A model generated the notes under the pieces. It worked only from the letters and a program-made list of their open reading frames with translations, was not told the DNA's origin and ran no database searches. DNA of 64,000 nt from Bacteroidales bacterium (GTDB lineage: Bacteria; Bacteroidota; Bacteroidia; Bacteroidales; Bacteroidaceae). Below, one piece after another: positions 16,381 to 26,134 of the stretch. A program made the translations under genes and the position numbers. Within the stretch, counting starts at the first letter, position 1; the number at the start of each line of letters is the position of its first letter. The stretch is from positions 1-64,000 of the forward strand of contig SUXS01000003.1 of the NCBI GenBank assembly GCA_015060865.1. The letters run 5' to 3'.

Positions 16381-17226
16381 ATGAACGTATTTGAAACCAT
16401 CATTATTGCCATCGTTGAAGGATTGACGGAGTTCCTTCCCGTATCGTCGACGGGACACATGATTATTGCACAGAATCTGCTGGGTGTCGAGAGCACTGAC
16501 TTTGTCAAGGCATTTACCTTTATCATCCAGTTCGGTGCTATCCTTTCCGTATTGGTGCTCTATTGGAAGCGCTTCTTCCAGCTCAACCGCACTCCACTCC
16601 CAGAAGGTATGCCGATGATAAAGCGTCTCCTGCACAAGTATGATTTCTATTGGAAGCTGTTCATCGCCTTCATCCCCGCAGCCATATTCGGTCTTCTGTT
16701 CAGCGATGCTATCGACGCTATGCTCGAACGGGTAGAGGTTGTGGCCGTGACACTCATCTTAGGCGGCATCTTCATGCTATTCTGCGACCGCATTTTCAAC
16801 AAAGGCAGTGAGGAGACTGTGCTCACCGAGAAGCGCGCCTTCATGGTGGGCCTCTTCCAATGCATATCGATGATACCGGGCGTGTCGCGCTCCATGGCTA
16901 CCATCGTGGGAGGTATGGCGCAGCGATTGACACGCAAGGCAGCAGCAGAGTTCTCCTTCTTCCTTGCCGTGCCCACCATGCTTGGCGCCACGGTATACAA
17001 GGTCTACGACCTCATCAAGGAGGGGGGTACAGAGATTATCACTGACAACATCTCCACCCTGCTCGTTGGTAATGTGGTGGCCTTCATTGTCGCCCTGCTG
17101 GCCATCAAGTTTTTCATCAACTTTGTGACCAAATACGGCTTCAAAGCCTTTGGTTGGTACCGTATCGTAGTGGGAGCTCTCATCCTTATCCTGCTCTTCA
17201 CAGGGCATAACCTAACTATTGTCTGA
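16381..17226 (+). CDS. uppP: Undecaprenyl-diphosphatase
   Basis: This 281-residue polytopic enzyme removes one phosphate from undecaprenyl pyrophosphate, recycling the lipid carrier for peptidoglycan and polysaccharide synthesis. The two BacA/UppP signature regions are present: [18 protein letters not shown] near the N-terminus and [13 protein letters not shown] in the middle, with the catalytic Glu, Ser, His and Arg residues. Several hydrophobic helices follow. Its stop codon overlaps the truB start by one base (TGATG), which indicates translational coupling. The family also gives low-level bacitracin resistance. Confidence 0.95.
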   Translation: MNVFETIIIAIVEGLTEFLPVSSTGHMIIAQNLLGVESTDFVKAFTFIIQFGAILSVLVLYWKRFFQLNRTPLPEGMPMIKRLLHKYDFYWKLFIAFIPAAIFGLLFSDAIDAMLERVEVVAVTLILGGIFMLFCDRIFNKGSEETVLTEKRAFMVGLFQCISMIPGVSRSMATIVGGMAQRLTRKAAAEFSFFLAVPTMLGATVYKVYDLIKEGGTEIITDNISTLLVGNVVAFIVALLAIKFFINFVTKYGFKAFGWYRIVVGALILILLFTGHNLTIV

Positions 17227-17942
17227 TGGATTTCAAAGCAGGAGAGATAATCTGTATCAACAAACCTTATACGTGGACCTCGTTTGCCGTAGTGAACAAG
17301 GTGCGCTACCTCCTATGCCGTAAGATGGGCGTGAAAAAGCTCAAGGTGGGGCACACCGGTACACTGGATCCCCTGGCAACAGGCGTGATGATACTCTGCA
17401 CGGGAAAGGCCACGAAGCGTATCGAGGAGTTCCAGTATCAGACAAAGGAATATGTGGCTCATATACGACTTGGAGCTACTACCCCCTCATACGATCTGGA
17501 GAAACCCATCGACGCTACTTATCCTACGGAGCATATCACCCGTGAGTTGGTGGAGGATACCTTGCGCAGCTTCATCGGCACTATCGAGCAGATACCCCCT
17601 TCGTTCTCGGCCTGCATGGTCGATGGCAAGCGTGCCTACGAGCTTGCACGCAAGGGCGAAGAGGTACAACTCAAGGCCAAGACACTCGTCATTGACGAGA
17701 TTGAGTTGCTCGAATGCAACCTGCCCGACGTAGTGATACGTGTGGAATGCAGCAAGGGAACCTATATCCGCGCCTTGGCACGCGACATCGGTGAGGCACT
17801 GCAGAGCGGTGCGCACCTTACAGGACTGGAGCGCACCCGAGTAGGCGAAACGACCTTGGCCGACTGTATGAGTGTCGATGAGTTCACCGAGTGGCTCGAA
17901 CATGTGGAGATTATCGACAGTTCAGAGCAAGCTGAAAACTAA
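17226..17942 (+). CDS. truB: tRNA pseudouridine(55) synthase
   Basis: This 238-residue enzyme makes pseudouridine at position 55 in the T loop of tRNAs. The catalytic block [25 protein letters not shown] contains the essential Asp. The block [17 protein letters not shown], the segment [21 protein letters not shown] and the C-terminal [13 protein letters not shown] are also standard. It is shorter than E. coli TruB because the C-terminal PUA domain is missing, which is common in Bacteroidetes. The start overlaps uppP by one base, and queA follows after 31 bp. Confidence 0.95.
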   Translation: MDFKAGEIICINKPYTWTSFAVVNKVRYLLCRKMGVKKLKVGHTGTLDPLATGVMILCTGKATKRIEEFQYQTKEYVAHIRLGATTPSYDLEKPIDATYPTEHITRELVEDTLRSFIGTIEQIPPSFSACMVDGKRAYELARKGEEVQLKAKTLVIDEIELLECNLPDVVIRVECSKGTYIRALARDIGEALQSGAHLTGLERTRVGETTLADCMSVDEFTEWLEHVEIIDSSEQAEN

Positions 17943-17973
17943 CCGAACAAGAAAACTAAATCAACATATAAAT

Positions 17974-19029
17974 ATGAAACTATCTCAATTTAAGTTCAAA
18001 CTCCCCGAAGAACTCATTGCTAAGGAGCCCACGTTCCATCGTGATGATTCCAGACTGATGGTCGTACACAAGAAGTCAGGTGAAATAGAGCATCGCCTGT
18101 TCAAAGAGGTACTAGATTATTTTGACGAAGGAGATGCCTTCCTGTTCAACGACACCCGCGTATTTCCTGCCCGCCTATATGGTAATAAGGAGAAAACAGG
18201 AGCTCGTATTGAGGTATTCCTGCTTCGCGAGCTCAATGAGGAGTTCCGTCTGTGGGATGTATTGGTAGACCCTGCACGTAAAATACGTATCGGCAACAAG
18301 CTCTATTTCGGCGAGGACAATGCGATGGTAGCTGAAGTGATTGACAACACCACCTCGCGCGGTCGTACACTTCGCTTCCTTTTCGATGGTTCACATGAGG
18401 AATTTAAGGAAGCCCTTTATGCCTTAGGAGTAGCCCCGTTACCCCACTATATTGACCGCGAAGCTACTGATGAAGACCATGAGCGCTTTCAGACCATCTT
18501 TGCCAAGCACGAAGGTGCCGTCACTGCCCCCGCTGCAGGTTTGCACTTCAGTCGTGAGCTAATGAAGCGAATGGAAATTAAAGGCGTAGAAGCGGCTTAT
18601 GTAACCATGCACATTGGACAAGGTAACTTCCGAGATATAGATGTAGAGGACCTCACCAAACACAAGACCGATTCGGAGCAGATGTTCGTAGAACGTGAAG
18701 CTACAGAGATTGTCAACAACGCCAAGGACAATGGACACAAGGTGTGTGCTATCGGCACATCCGTAATGCGTATACTCGAGACAGCTGTCGGTGCCGATGA
18801 CCGGCTGAAAGAGTATGAGGGTTGGACCAATAAGTTCATCTTCCCCCCCTACGATTTCCGCTTTGCCGATAGCTTAATCACCAATCTCCATCTTCCCTAC
18901 TCCACTATGCTCATGCTCACTGCAGCCTATGGTGGTTACGACCTCATCATGCATGCATACGACGTAGCCATAGAAAACGGTTACCGTTTCGGAGCTTACG
19001 GTGATGCCATGCTCATTATTGACAAATGA
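17974..19029 (+). CDS. queA: tRNA preQ1 ribosyltransferase-isomerase QueA
   Basis: This 351-residue enzyme transfers and isomerises the ribosyl part of SAM onto preQ1 in tRNA, giving epoxyqueuosine. Recognisable stretches include [14 protein letters not shown] at the N-terminus, [36 protein letters not shown] and [16 protein letters not shown]. The frame is open from 17872. The start at 17974 (MKLSQFKF) is the family start and falls after the truB stop. It overlaps folK by the ATGA junction. SAM for the reaction is made by MetK, encoded at 20893. Confidence 0.95.
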   Translation: MKLSQFKFKLPEELIAKEPTFHRDDSRLMVVHKKSGEIEHRLFKEVLDYFDEGDAFLFNDTRVFPARLYGNKEKTGARIEVFLLRELNEEFRLWDVLVDPARKIRIGNKLYFGEDNAMVAEVIDNTTSRGRTLRFLFDGSHEEFKEALYALGVAPLPHYIDREATDEDHERFQTIFAKHEGAVTAPAAGLHFSRELMKRMEIKGVEAAYVTMHIGQGNFRDIDVEDLTKHKTDSEQMFVEREATEIVNNAKDNGHKVCAIGTSVMRILETAVGADDRLKEYEGWTNKFIFPPYDFRFADSLITNLHLPYSTMLMLTAAYGGYDLIMHAYDVAIENGYRFGAYGDAMLIIDK

Positions 19030-19475
19030 AAGCCTATCTAGGTATAGGAACTAATTTAGGTGACCGCACAGCCAATCTAAGCCGTGCGGTCGCTTTGCTT
19101 GACGAGCAGGCAGGGCACGTACTTGCCTGCTCCTCCTTTATAGAGAGCAAACCATGGGGATTCCACTCTGAAAATGCTTTCCTCAATGCAGTAGTTGCTA
19201 TCGACACCATCCTTACTCCATACGAATTGCTGAGTGCCACTCAGTCAGTAGAAAAAAAGATGGGGCGCACTCATAAAACAGTCAACGGGAACTACATCGA
19301 CCGCATCATTGACATTGACATCCTCCTCTACGAAGATCTCATCATCAACACTCCTGAGTTGAAAATACCACATCCATACCTACTGGAACGGGAATTTGTA
19401 TATCAGCCACTGATAGAAATCGCTTCAGAGGCCATGCACCCTCTGCACCATAGACGAATCAGCGAAATCATTTGA
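19026..19475 (+). CDS. folK: HPPK, folate biosynthesis pyrophosphokinase
   Basis: This 149-residue enzyme transfers pyrophosphate from ATP to 6-hydroxymethyl-7,8-dihydropterin in folate synthesis. The family start [15 protein letters not shown], the central [16 protein letters not shown] and the signature [10 protein letters not shown](10)[14 protein letters not shown] with metal-binding Asp residues are all present. It begins inside the queA stop codon (ATGA) and is the last gene of the ftsX-to-folK operon. It is convergent with the next gene, only 10 bp away, with no obvious terminator hairpin between. Confidence 0.94.
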   Translation: MKAYLGIGTNLGDRTANLSRAVALLDEQAGHVLACSSFIESKPWGFHSENAFLNAVVAIDTILTPYELLSATQSVEKKMGRTHKTVNGNYIDRIIDIDILLYEDLIINTPELKIPHPYLLEREFVYQPLIEIASEAMHPLHHRRISEII

Positions 19476-19485
19476 TTGAAAATAC

Positions 19486-20592
19486 TTAGCGTCCCCCACA
19501 GAACAGTTTGATAACACCCGGGAACAATCGCCGTAAAGTCCCATATGCCCATACGCCTATTACTGATAACAGAACACAGATAAGTAATTGCGCTATGGCA
19601 TAGCTAAGACCTGCCTCGGGAAGGTAAGGCATCGCCCATTTGCTGACAAGTCTCGCAGGAAGCTGATGATAGGCAAACAGGAAAAAGCTGCTGTCAACGA
19701 GCAAAGTCGGCACATGTATCGTGTACCTCCTTAACAGCCAAGTGCCCCAACCAAGAAAAGCCATAGCACCAGAAAAGGCAGCTATCTGATAAAGCATATC
19801 TACATAATGGACTGGCACTATAATAACATATATGGTAAGCCCTACAAATAGCAACAGTGCAGCCCATCTGGCAGCATAGGAAAGAGATGAGAAGTGTGTA
19901 TTCCGTATTCCCCAATAAGCTCCAATACTGAAGAATAACAAAGCAACCAAGGTTGCCGAAGGCACTGGAAGCACGTACATCACAAGCAATAATGCCAGAA
20001 ACCAGGTTCCCAGCCAGTACACTCCAAAAGCAATCAATGGAGCAAGCAGTACCACTATCATCAACTCTCTGATAAACCAGAACTGAGGTACTATAGGACC
20101 ACTACGGCGAGATAGATCCTGCACATCCCATAGACAAGAAAGCCAATCACGAAAAGAGAAGCTGGCAATATCCTTCATTACTCCCTCCATGGAACCAGGC
20201 ATCAGCCGTTGAGCAAGATAGTAGGCACCTATATAGACTATACACCATAACAGATAGGGTATCAACAACGTGTACACCCTTCTGCGACACTTTTGGAAAT
20301 AGGTATGGATAGTCAACCGGGATCCCCCCTTGAAGAAAAGATATCCGGAGATAATAAAGAACAGAGCCACTGAAGCATTGGCTATTTCTGTAATAAACAG
20401 ACGATAAAAGGCATAACCGGCGTAACGTTCACTCCCTACCCTCACGCCATCAACCAAGACCTCATCAAAAGCACAATGCAGAAGCACTACCATCACCATC
20501 ATAGGGAAACGAAGCAAGGAGATAAGCGCCGAATTCTCATCTGGTGCTCCATGACTGGTAAAAGAAGCCTTAGGTACATTAAGATGTGCCAT
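19486..20592 (-). CDS. Membrane acyltransferase (acyltransferase 3 family)
   Basis: This polytopic protein of about 368 residues has around ten membrane helices. It begins with the family pattern in which an Arg-Phe-Pro segment precedes a helix ending in His (LLRFPMMVMVVLLHCAF). FFIISGYLFF and the later FWFIREL are also characteristic of acyltransferase family 3, whose members O-acylate surface sugars or lipids. The acceptor is unknown. The frame extends to 20658, but a promoter -7 box (20614-20621) lies inside that extension, so the first possible starts are 20604, 20598 or 20592. I chose 20592 (MAHLNVPKAS). It diverges from metK, with the two promoters back to back. Confidence 0.8.
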   Translation of the reverse strand: MAHLNVPKASFTSHGAPDENSALISLLRFPMMVMVVLLHCAFDEVLVDGVRVGSERYAGYAFYRLFITEIANASVALFFIISGYLFFKGGSRLTIHTYFQKCRRRVYTLLIPYLLWCIVYIGAYYLAQRLMPGSMEGVMKDIASFSFRDWLSCLWDVQDLSRRSGPIVPQFWFIRELMIVVLLAPLIAFGVYWLGTWFLALLLVMYVLPVPSATLVALLFFSIGAYWGIRNTHFSSLSYAARWAALLLFVGLTIYVIIVPVHYVDMLYQIAAFSGAMAFLGWGTWLLRRYTIHVPTLLVDSSFFLFAYHQLPARLVSKWAMPYLPEAGLSYAIAQLLICVLLSVIGVWAYGTLRRLFPGVIKLFCGGR

Positions 20593-20613
20593 TGTCATTC
20601 GCATATCTACACA

Positions 20614-20646
20614 CAAAGATAGTATAAAGATGAAGAAAAACACAAA
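20614..20646 (-). promoter_or_regulatory. Promoter of the acyltransferase gene
   Basis: On the minus strand TTTG (20643-20646), 21 bp, TATCTTTG (20614-20621). Transcription should begin near 20607, which rules out the upstream ATG at 20658. Confidence 0.75.
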
Positions 20647-20650
20647 TATA

Positions 20651-20682
20651 TTTGGCATTTCCTTGCAGAAATATTACTTTTG
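20651..20682 (+). promoter_or_regulatory. Promoter of metK
   Basis: TTTG (20651-20654), 20-bp spacer, TACTTTTG (20675-20682). The predicted transcript begins near 20690, just ahead of the riboswitch, and has a leader of about 200 nt. Confidence 0.8.
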
Positions 20683-20696
20683 TCGATAATTTCTAT

Positions 20697-20745
20697 GGTG
20701 GATAGATTTGAGCAGCTTGCAACCACAGTAAAAAATGCTAAAAAA
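20697..20745 (+). ncRNA. SAM-II-type riboswitch in the metK leader
   Basis: The leader shows the compact SAM-II (metA motif) pattern: a P1 stem GTGG (20698-20701) with CCAC (20723-20726), the loop block GATTTG (20704-20709), CTTGCAA just before the 3' P1 strand, then an A-rich linker and GCTAAA. AGCA (20711-20714) can pair with TGCT (20736-20739) to form the pseudoknot. The motif stands between the promoter and metK, the gene that makes SAM, so feedback repression is expected. It was recognised from memory of the consensus; the loop is slightly longer than in typical alphaproteobacterial examples. Confidence 0.78.
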
Positions 20746-20794
20746 CAGTAGTTTCACACTGCTTGCATATACTCTCGACTATCCCCCTGTTTTT

Positions 20795-20873
20795 AATTGA
20801 GAATTGAAAAATTAGAATTGAAAATTGAAAGTTAGCCATCCTGGACGGCGACTGTTGTCTGTTGACTGTTGAC
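20795..20873. repeat. Heptamer repeats in the metK leader
   Basis: Five AATTGAA-like units (20795-20829) and three TGTTGAC-like units (20853-20873) fill the space between the riboswitch and the metK start at 20893. They belong to the window-wide 7-bp family (reverse-complement consensus GTCAAYN). Confidence 0.7.
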
Positions 20874-20892
20874 TTTCTTAAAACTAAAAGAC

Positions 20893-22185
20893 ATGGGATA
20901 TCTGTTTACATCCGAATCGGTGTCTGAGGGACACCCCGACAAAGTGGCCGACCAAATATCGGACGCTGTATTGGACAAGTTGCTGGCCTACGACCCCAAC
21001 TCAAAGGTAGCTTGCGAAACGTTAGTAACTACCGGACAGGTAGTCATCGCCGGTGAAGTAAAGACAAGTGCATACGTTGACCTCCAGCTCATCGCCCGCG
21101 AGGTAATCAACAAGATTGGTTACACCAAGAGCGAATACATGTTCGAGGGCAACTCGTGCGGCGTATTCTCGGCCATCCATGAGCAGAGTGCCGACATCAA
21201 CCGTGGTGTGGAGCGCGAAGACCCCATGAACCAGGGTGCCGGCGACCAGGGCATGATGTTCGGCTACGCCACCAACGAGACCGAAGACTATATGCCTCTT
21301 TCACTTGACCTTGCACATAACATCCTCAAAGTGCTTGCCGACATCCGTCGCGAAGGAAAGGAGATGACCTACCTTCGTCCCGATGCCAAGAGCCAGGTGA
21401 CCATCGAGTATGATGACAACGGAAAACCCGTACGCATTGATACCATCGTAGTGTCGACCCAGCACGATGAGTTTATAGTCCCTGCTGATGACACCAAGGA
21501 GGCACAGCTCAAGGCCGACGAGCAGATGCTGGCACAGATACGTCAAGACGTGATTGAGATACTGATGCCCCGCGTCATTGCCGGCATACACAACAAGGAG
21601 GTATTGGCCCTCTTCAACGACAATATCACCTATCACGTTAACCCCACGGGCAAGTTTGTCATCGGTGGTCCTCACGGTGATACGGGTCTTACCGGCCGCA
21701 AGATTATCGTCGACACCTATGGTGGCAAGGGTGCCCACGGTGGTGGTGCCTTCAGTGGCAAGGACCCCTCGAAGGTAGACCGCAGTGCAGCCTATGCCGC
21801 ACGCCACATCGCCAAAAACCTCGTGGCTGCCGGCGTGGCCGACGAAATGCTGGTGCAGGTGTCCTACGCCATCGGTGTGGCCAAGCCCATCAACATCTTT
21901 GTAGACACCTACGGCCGTAGTCACGTGAACATGACCGACGGAGAGATTGCCCAGAAGATTGACGAACTCTTTGACCTTCGCCCCAAGGCTATTGAGGAAC
22001 GCCTCAAGTTGCGCAACCCCATCTATGCCGAGACAGCAGCCTACGGGCACATGGGCCGTAAGCCCGAGATGGTGACCAAGAGTTTCCGCTCACGCTACGA
22101 AGGCGACAAGGATGTCACCGTAGAGCTCTTCACATGGGAAAAGCTTGACTATGTAGATAAGGTAAAAGAAGCATTCGGCCTTTAA
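20893..22185 (+). CDS. metK: S-adenosylmethionine synthetase
   Basis: This 430-residue enzyme makes SAM from methionine and ATP. It shows the family start [25 protein letters not shown], the block [16 protein letters not shown], the ATP-binding [18 protein letters not shown], and conserved Lys and Asp residues. It is somewhat longer than the E. coli enzyme, with small insertions typical of Bacteroidetes. The frame is open from 20869. MGYLFTSES at 20893 is the homologous start. It is a single gene behind a SAM-II-type riboswitch, and a strong terminator follows 20 bp after the stop. Confidence 0.96.
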   Translation: MGYLFTSESVSEGHPDKVADQISDAVLDKLLAYDPNSKVACETLVTTGQVVIAGEVKTSAYVDLQLIAREVINKIGYTKSEYMFEGNSCGVFSAIHEQSADINRGVEREDPMNQGAGDQGMMFGYATNETEDYMPLSLDLAHNILKVLADIRREGKEMTYLRPDAKSQVTIEYDDNGKPVRIDTIVVSTQHDEFIVPADDTKEAQLKADEQMLAQIRQDVIEILMPRVIAGIHNKEVLALFNDNITYHVNPTGKFVIGGPHGDTGLTGRKIIVDTYGGKGAHGGGAFSGKDPSKVDRSAAYAARHIAKNLVAAGVADEMLVQVSYAIGVAKPINIFVDTYGRSHVNMTDGEIAQKIDELFDLRPKAIEERLKLRNPIYAETAAYGHMGRKPEMVTKSFRSRYEGDKDVTVELFTWEKLDYVDKVKEAFGL

Positions 22186-22205
22186 GCAGCAATCACATCC
22201 CCTAT

Positions 22206-22234
22206 CAAGCCCGATATCAATCGGGCTTGTTTTG
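22206..22234. terminator. Bidirectional terminator after metK
   Basis: A perfect 10-bp stem, CAAGCCCGAT (22206-22215) with ATCGGGCTTG (22220-22229), has a 4-base loop and is followed by TTTTG. It separates metK from the convergent flippase gene. Confidence 0.85.
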
Positions 22235-22242
22235 TATACATA

Positions 22243-23727
22243 TCAATGTACAAAACGTTTCACAAAAGGAATCTGCTTCAGCGGCAGATCGTGCTTGATG
22301 ATATAGACCACAAAGAGCATCAGCAAAAGGGTGTTAGCCCCCATACGCAACCATTGGTTTCCGATAGGCAACAATTGCGATATACCATATAGCCCCAGAG
22401 CGAGGACAAAATAGATGATGATACCTTTCACATCATAACGGATAGGGTGGTAGTGTTGCCCGATGAAGTAGCTAAGCAGCATAGCCGTACCATATCCAGC
22501 CACTCCACCCCATGCACAAGCCACGTAGCCATAGTGGGGTACAAAGATGAAATTGACAGCCAATAGCACCATACAAGCAATAATTGACATGATGGCACCC
22601 CAGTAGGTCTTGTCGGTGAGCTTGTACCAGAACGAGAGATTGAAGTAGATACCCATGAATATCTCGGCCATCATCACGATGGGTACCACGCACAGTCCCT
22701 CCCAATAAGTGCGCCCCACGAGGAGCTTGAACAGATCTATATAGAATACGACCACGAGGAAGGCCAGCAAGGTGAAAATGACAAAGTACTTCATCGTGGC
22801 AGCATACATATGGTTGTTGTCCTCCTTGTTGCGGCTTTGATTGAACACGAAGGGCTCGTAGGCATAGCGGAAGGCTTGCAACAGTATGGCCATGATCATA
22901 GCTATCTTGGAGCAGGCACCATAGATACCGAGTTGCACCTCGCCTTCGGTGCCAGGCATAATGAAGAGATAGGTAATCTTGTCGGCCACTTGATTGAGGA
23001 TACCTGCAATGCCGAGTATGAGGATGGGCATGGCATAGCGCAGCATACGGCGGGCCAGTTGCCTGTCGAAGCCATAGGCCAGTCCTTTCAACTCGGGGAT
23101 GAAGCCAAGCGTGACACTAGCTGTACAGATGAGGTTGACAATGAAGATGTAGCCCACGCTATACTGTGGGTCGTACCATCCTATCCACTCGGGGTGTGAG
23201 GCGTGGATGACCGGAGCCACGAGAAAGATGAAGAGGTTGAGCAGAATATTCAATACGATGAACGTCAACTTGAGTGTCACAAATTTCACGGGACGTTGCT
23301 GCTGCCTCAGGTGGGCGAACATGATGGCTTGCACGGCATCGATAGCTACGATGGTCGACATGCAAGCAATATATTCGGGATGGTCGGCATAGCCCATCCA
23401 TGCACTGATGGGAGCATTGAACACGAGGCACAACACAGCAAATGTCACTGCAACACCCGTGACAAGCCACAGTACCGTGCCATACACCTTGCGACTATCC
23501 TCCCCCTCCTTCGTGCTGAAACGAAAGAGCGTGGTCTCCATGCCGAAGGTGAGCAGCACCACCAGCAATGCCGTATAGGCATACACATTAGTCACCACAC
23601 CATAACCTCCGCTCGCAGCTGTAATCTTAATGGTATAGAGCGGCACCAGCAGATAGTTGAGGAAACGCCCTACGATGCTACTTAAGCCATAGAGTGCGGT
23701 ATCTTTGACAAGTGTTTTCAGCTCCAT
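22243..23727 (-). CDS. Wzx-like polysaccharide flippase
   Basis: This 494-residue polytopic protein has about twelve to fourteen hydrophobic helices and the N-terminal pattern of polysaccharide flippases (LVKDTALYGLSSIVGRFLNYLLVPLYT). A second, similar half follows. Members of this MOP superfamily move lipid-linked sugar units across the inner membrane. No glycosyltransferases are adjacent, so the cargo is unknown. It starts 26 bp after the stop of the DPP-IV-like gene and may be co-transcribed with it. Confidence 0.85.
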   Translation of the reverse strand: MELKTLVKDTALYGLSSIVGRFLNYLLVPLYTIKITAASGGYGVVTNVYAYTALLVVLLTFGMETTLFRFSTKEGEDSRKVYGTVLWLVTGVAVTFAVLCLVFNAPISAWMGYADHPEYIACMSTIVAIDAVQAIMFAHLRQQQRPVKFVTLKLTFIVLNILLNLFIFLVAPVIHASHPEWIGWYDPQYSVGYIFIVNLICTASVTLGFIPELKGLAYGFDRQLARRMLRYAMPILILGIAGILNQVADKITYLFIMPGTEGEVQLGIYGACSKIAMIMAILLQAFRYAYEPFVFNQSRNKEDNNHMYAATMKYFVIFTLLAFLVVVFYIDLFKLLVGRTYWEGLCVVPIVMMAEIFMGIYFNLSFWYKLTDKTYWGAIMSIIACMVLLAVNFIFVPHYGYVACAWGGVAGYGTAMLLSYFIGQHYHPIRYDVKGIIIYFVLALGLYGISQLLPIGNQWLRMGANTLLLMLFVVYIIKHDLPLKQIPFVKRFVH

Positions 23728-23753
23728 CTTTCTTGCATGCTTTAGGCATAGCT

Positions 23754-25928
23754 TTACTTCAGATAATCCTCAAAGTACTGCGTGATGCGTTCGTGCAGAT
23801 GCACGCTCTTGTGCCCCATCATGTTGTGGCCCTCGCCGGGGTAGGCGAAGAAGTCGGGCTGGGTACCTGCCTTGATGCACTCCTCGATGAACATGAGGCA
23901 GTGCTGCGGCACTACGGTGGGGTCGTTGTATCCGGTGATGATCTGCAGCTTGCCCTTGAGGTTCTTGGCCTTGGGCAGCAGTGAGCACTGGGCATAGCCC
24001 TCGGGGTTGCTCTGCGGGGTGTCCATATAGCGCTCGCCATACATCACCTCGTACCACTTCCAGTCGATGACAGGGCCACCGGCTACGCCCACCTTGAACA
24101 CGTCGGGGTAGTTGGTCATGAGCGAGATGGTCATGAAACCGCCGTAGCTCCAGCCATGCACGCCGATGCGGTCGGCATCCACGTAGGGCAGACTCTTGAG
24201 GTACTCCACGCCGCACATCTGGTCGCGCATCTCCTCCTGGCCGAGGTGGCGGAAGGTGGCTTGCTCAAACTCCTTGCCACGGTTCTCGCTACCGCGATTG
24301 TCGAGGATGAAGAGGATATAGCCCTTCTGCGCCATGTAGGTCTCCCATGAGCGGCTGCCATAGTTCCAACGGGCATCCACGTTGTGGGCGTGGGGGCCAC
24401 CGTATACATATACTACAGTGGGGTATTCCTTGGTCTCGTCAAAGTCGGCCGGCTTCACCATACGCCAATAGAGGTCGGTGGTGCCGTCGGCTGCCTTGAT
24501 GGTTCCGCACGAGAATTGCGGCACCTTGTAGCCCTCCCAAGGGTTGGGCGAGGTATAGTAGGCCGTCTGCTTGCGGGTCTTGGCATCATTGATGCTGATG
24601 TTGCGCGGTATCTCGGGAGTCTGATAACTGTCGGCGATGTAGCGTCCGCTGCTGCTCAGCTTGGGCGTGTGCCAGCCCTGGCCATTGTCGAGCAGGGTGC
24701 GCTTGCCGCTCTTGACGTTCACCTCCCAGGTGTTGCACTGTATGGGGCTGCACTCGTTGCTGCTGATGATGATGCTCTTGTTCTTCGTGTTGAAGCCCAC
24801 GATATCCATCACCACCCATTGGCCCTGGGTGAGCTGGCGCAGCTCATTACCCTCGGTGTCGAAGAGGTAGAGGTGGTTGTATCCGTCCTTCTGGCTCTGC
24901 AGGACAAACTTACTGTCGTCCCACGGGAGGAACAGGATGGGGCTTTGCGGCTCCACGTACTTCTCGTCGGTCTCGCGGTAGAGCTCACCGATGCGTTCGC
25001 CAGTAGCTACATCATAGCTCACGAGGCGGCAATCGTTCTGGTCGCGGTTGAGCTCAAGCATATAGATGGTCTTCGAGTCGGGGCTCCAGGCCACGTTGGT
25101 GAAGTAGCGGTCCTTGGGGTCGCCAGCCTTGAGGTAGAGTGTCTTGCCGGTTGCCACGTCGTATACACCCACGGTTACCTCATGCGATGTCTCGCCGGCC
25201 ATGGGATACTTGTCGGGCTCGTGGGTGGCGATACGGGGGAAGAGGTTCACCTGCGGATAGTCGGTCACCATGCTCTGGTCCATGCGGTAGAAGGCGAGGC
25301 GCATGCCATCGGGGCTCCAGAAGAGTCCGCTATGGATGCCAAACTCGTCGCGGTGTACGCTGCGGCCATACACAATCTCGCGCGAACCGTCGGTGGTGAG
25401 CTGTATGTCTTTGCCGCCATCGGCCGGGCGGAAGTAGAGCTGGTCGCCATCGACATAGGCGGTATGGCGAGAGACGGTGTTGAAGTTGCTTGCCTGCAGC
25501 TCATCGGCACTGCATTGGCTCCACACCTGCTTCTTCTGCTCGAAGTCTACCAAGCGACGCTCGCCGCCAAACTTCAGCAACGCCAAGGGCTGGTCGCTGT
25601 AGGGGAAGGTGGCGTTGTAGAGCGCACGCAGACCGTTATCTGGCGTACATCCCAGCCACTCATTCACGTCGTCGACGGTGAAGAACACTGTCTCCTTGCC
25701 CGTTTTCTTATCCACGAGGTAGCACTCCTCCACATCGAGGCGCACCAGCTGGTCGCCCCACCAGGTGAGCCAGCGGTTGCCGGGAATCATGTTGCGGTAG
25801 TTGGTACCGCCAAAGTTGAGGTCCTCCAGTGTAAACTCTTTCATCTCTGCAGTCTCTTGTGCCATAGTGTTAGGTGTGCCCAGCGCCAGCATAGCCGCCA
25901 AGGCACCAATGATGTATCTGCTTTTCAT
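23754..25928 (-). CDS. S9 family dipeptidyl peptidase IV-like protease
   Basis: This 724-residue exported serine peptidase has a signal peptide (MKSRYIIGALAAMLALGTPNTMAQ). An N-terminal eight-bladed propeller (DPPIV_N, to about 480) is followed by an alpha/beta hydrolase domain. The catalytic Ser is in GWSYGGF, the Asp in NDPTV and the His in GEGHNM. It would release dipeptides, typically Xaa-Pro, from peptide N-termini in the periplasm or at the surface. The frame is open to 26021, but the ATG at 25928 directly precedes the signal peptide. A flippase gene follows 26 bp downstream. Long antisense frames across this gene are shadows. Confidence 0.93.
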   Translation of the reverse strand: MKSRYIIGALAAMLALGTPNTMAQETAEMKEFTLEDLNFGGTNYRNMIPGNRWLTWWGDQLVRLDVEECYLVDKKTGKETVFFTVDDVNEWLGCTPDNGLRALYNATFPYSDQPLALLKFGGERRLVDFEQKKQVWSQCSADELQASNFNTVSRHTAYVDGDQLYFRPADGGKDIQLTTDGSREIVYGRSVHRDEFGIHSGLFWSPDGMRLAFYRMDQSMVTDYPQVNLFPRIATHEPDKYPMAGETSHEVTVGVYDVATGKTLYLKAGDPKDRYFTNVAWSPDSKTIYMLELNRDQNDCRLVSYDVATGERIGELYRETDEKYVEPQSPILFLPWDDSKFVLQSQKDGYNHLYLFDTEGNELRQLTQGQWVVMDIVGFNTKNKSIIISSNECSPIQCNTWEVNVKSGKRTLLDNGQGWHTPKLSSSGRYIADSYQTPEIPRNISINDAKTRKQTAYYTSPNPWEGYKVPQFSCGTIKAADGTTDLYWRMVKPADFDETKEYPTVVYVYGGPHAHNVDARWNYGSRSWETYMAQKGYILFILDNRGSENRGKEFEQATFRHLGQEEMRDQMCGVEYLKSLPYVDADRIGVHGWSYGGFMTISLMTNYPDVFKVGVAGGPVIDWKWYEVMYGERYMDTPQSNPEGYAQCSLLPKAKNLKGKLQIITGYNDPTVVPQHCLMFIEECIKAGTQPDFFAYPGEGHNMMGHKSVHLHERITQYFEDYLK

Positions 25929-26045
25929 TATAACTATTTCTTTATATCCCACAAATTTCCGAGAATTATCGGACTTGACCAAATAAATGGCCGTTTTTTT
26001 GCAACCGTGGATAGCGCTCATTGCAGGGGAAGGACCTCACTGCAT

Positions 26046-26080
26046 GTGCGAAAACGCACACTTTTGTGCGATTTCGCACA
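26046..26080. repeat. Two consecutive GTGCG hairpins
   Basis: GTGCGAAAACGCAC (26046-26059) and TGTGCGATTTCGCACA (26065-26080) are perfect inverted repeats with 4- and 2-base loops, 5 bp apart. They lie between the divergent promoters of the DPP-IV-like and permease genes, so they could be paired operator sites or RNA hairpins. Confidence 0.65.
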
Positions 26081-26134
26081 TTCTCCCCGAAAGTCCAAAA
26101 TCGCTACTTCCTTGTATTTCTTTACTTTAACGTT

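Noticed and set aside
16381..19475. Several internal minus-strand frames in the uppP-folK operon
   Set aside because: All lie opposite strongly supported genes and have no domain or start signals.
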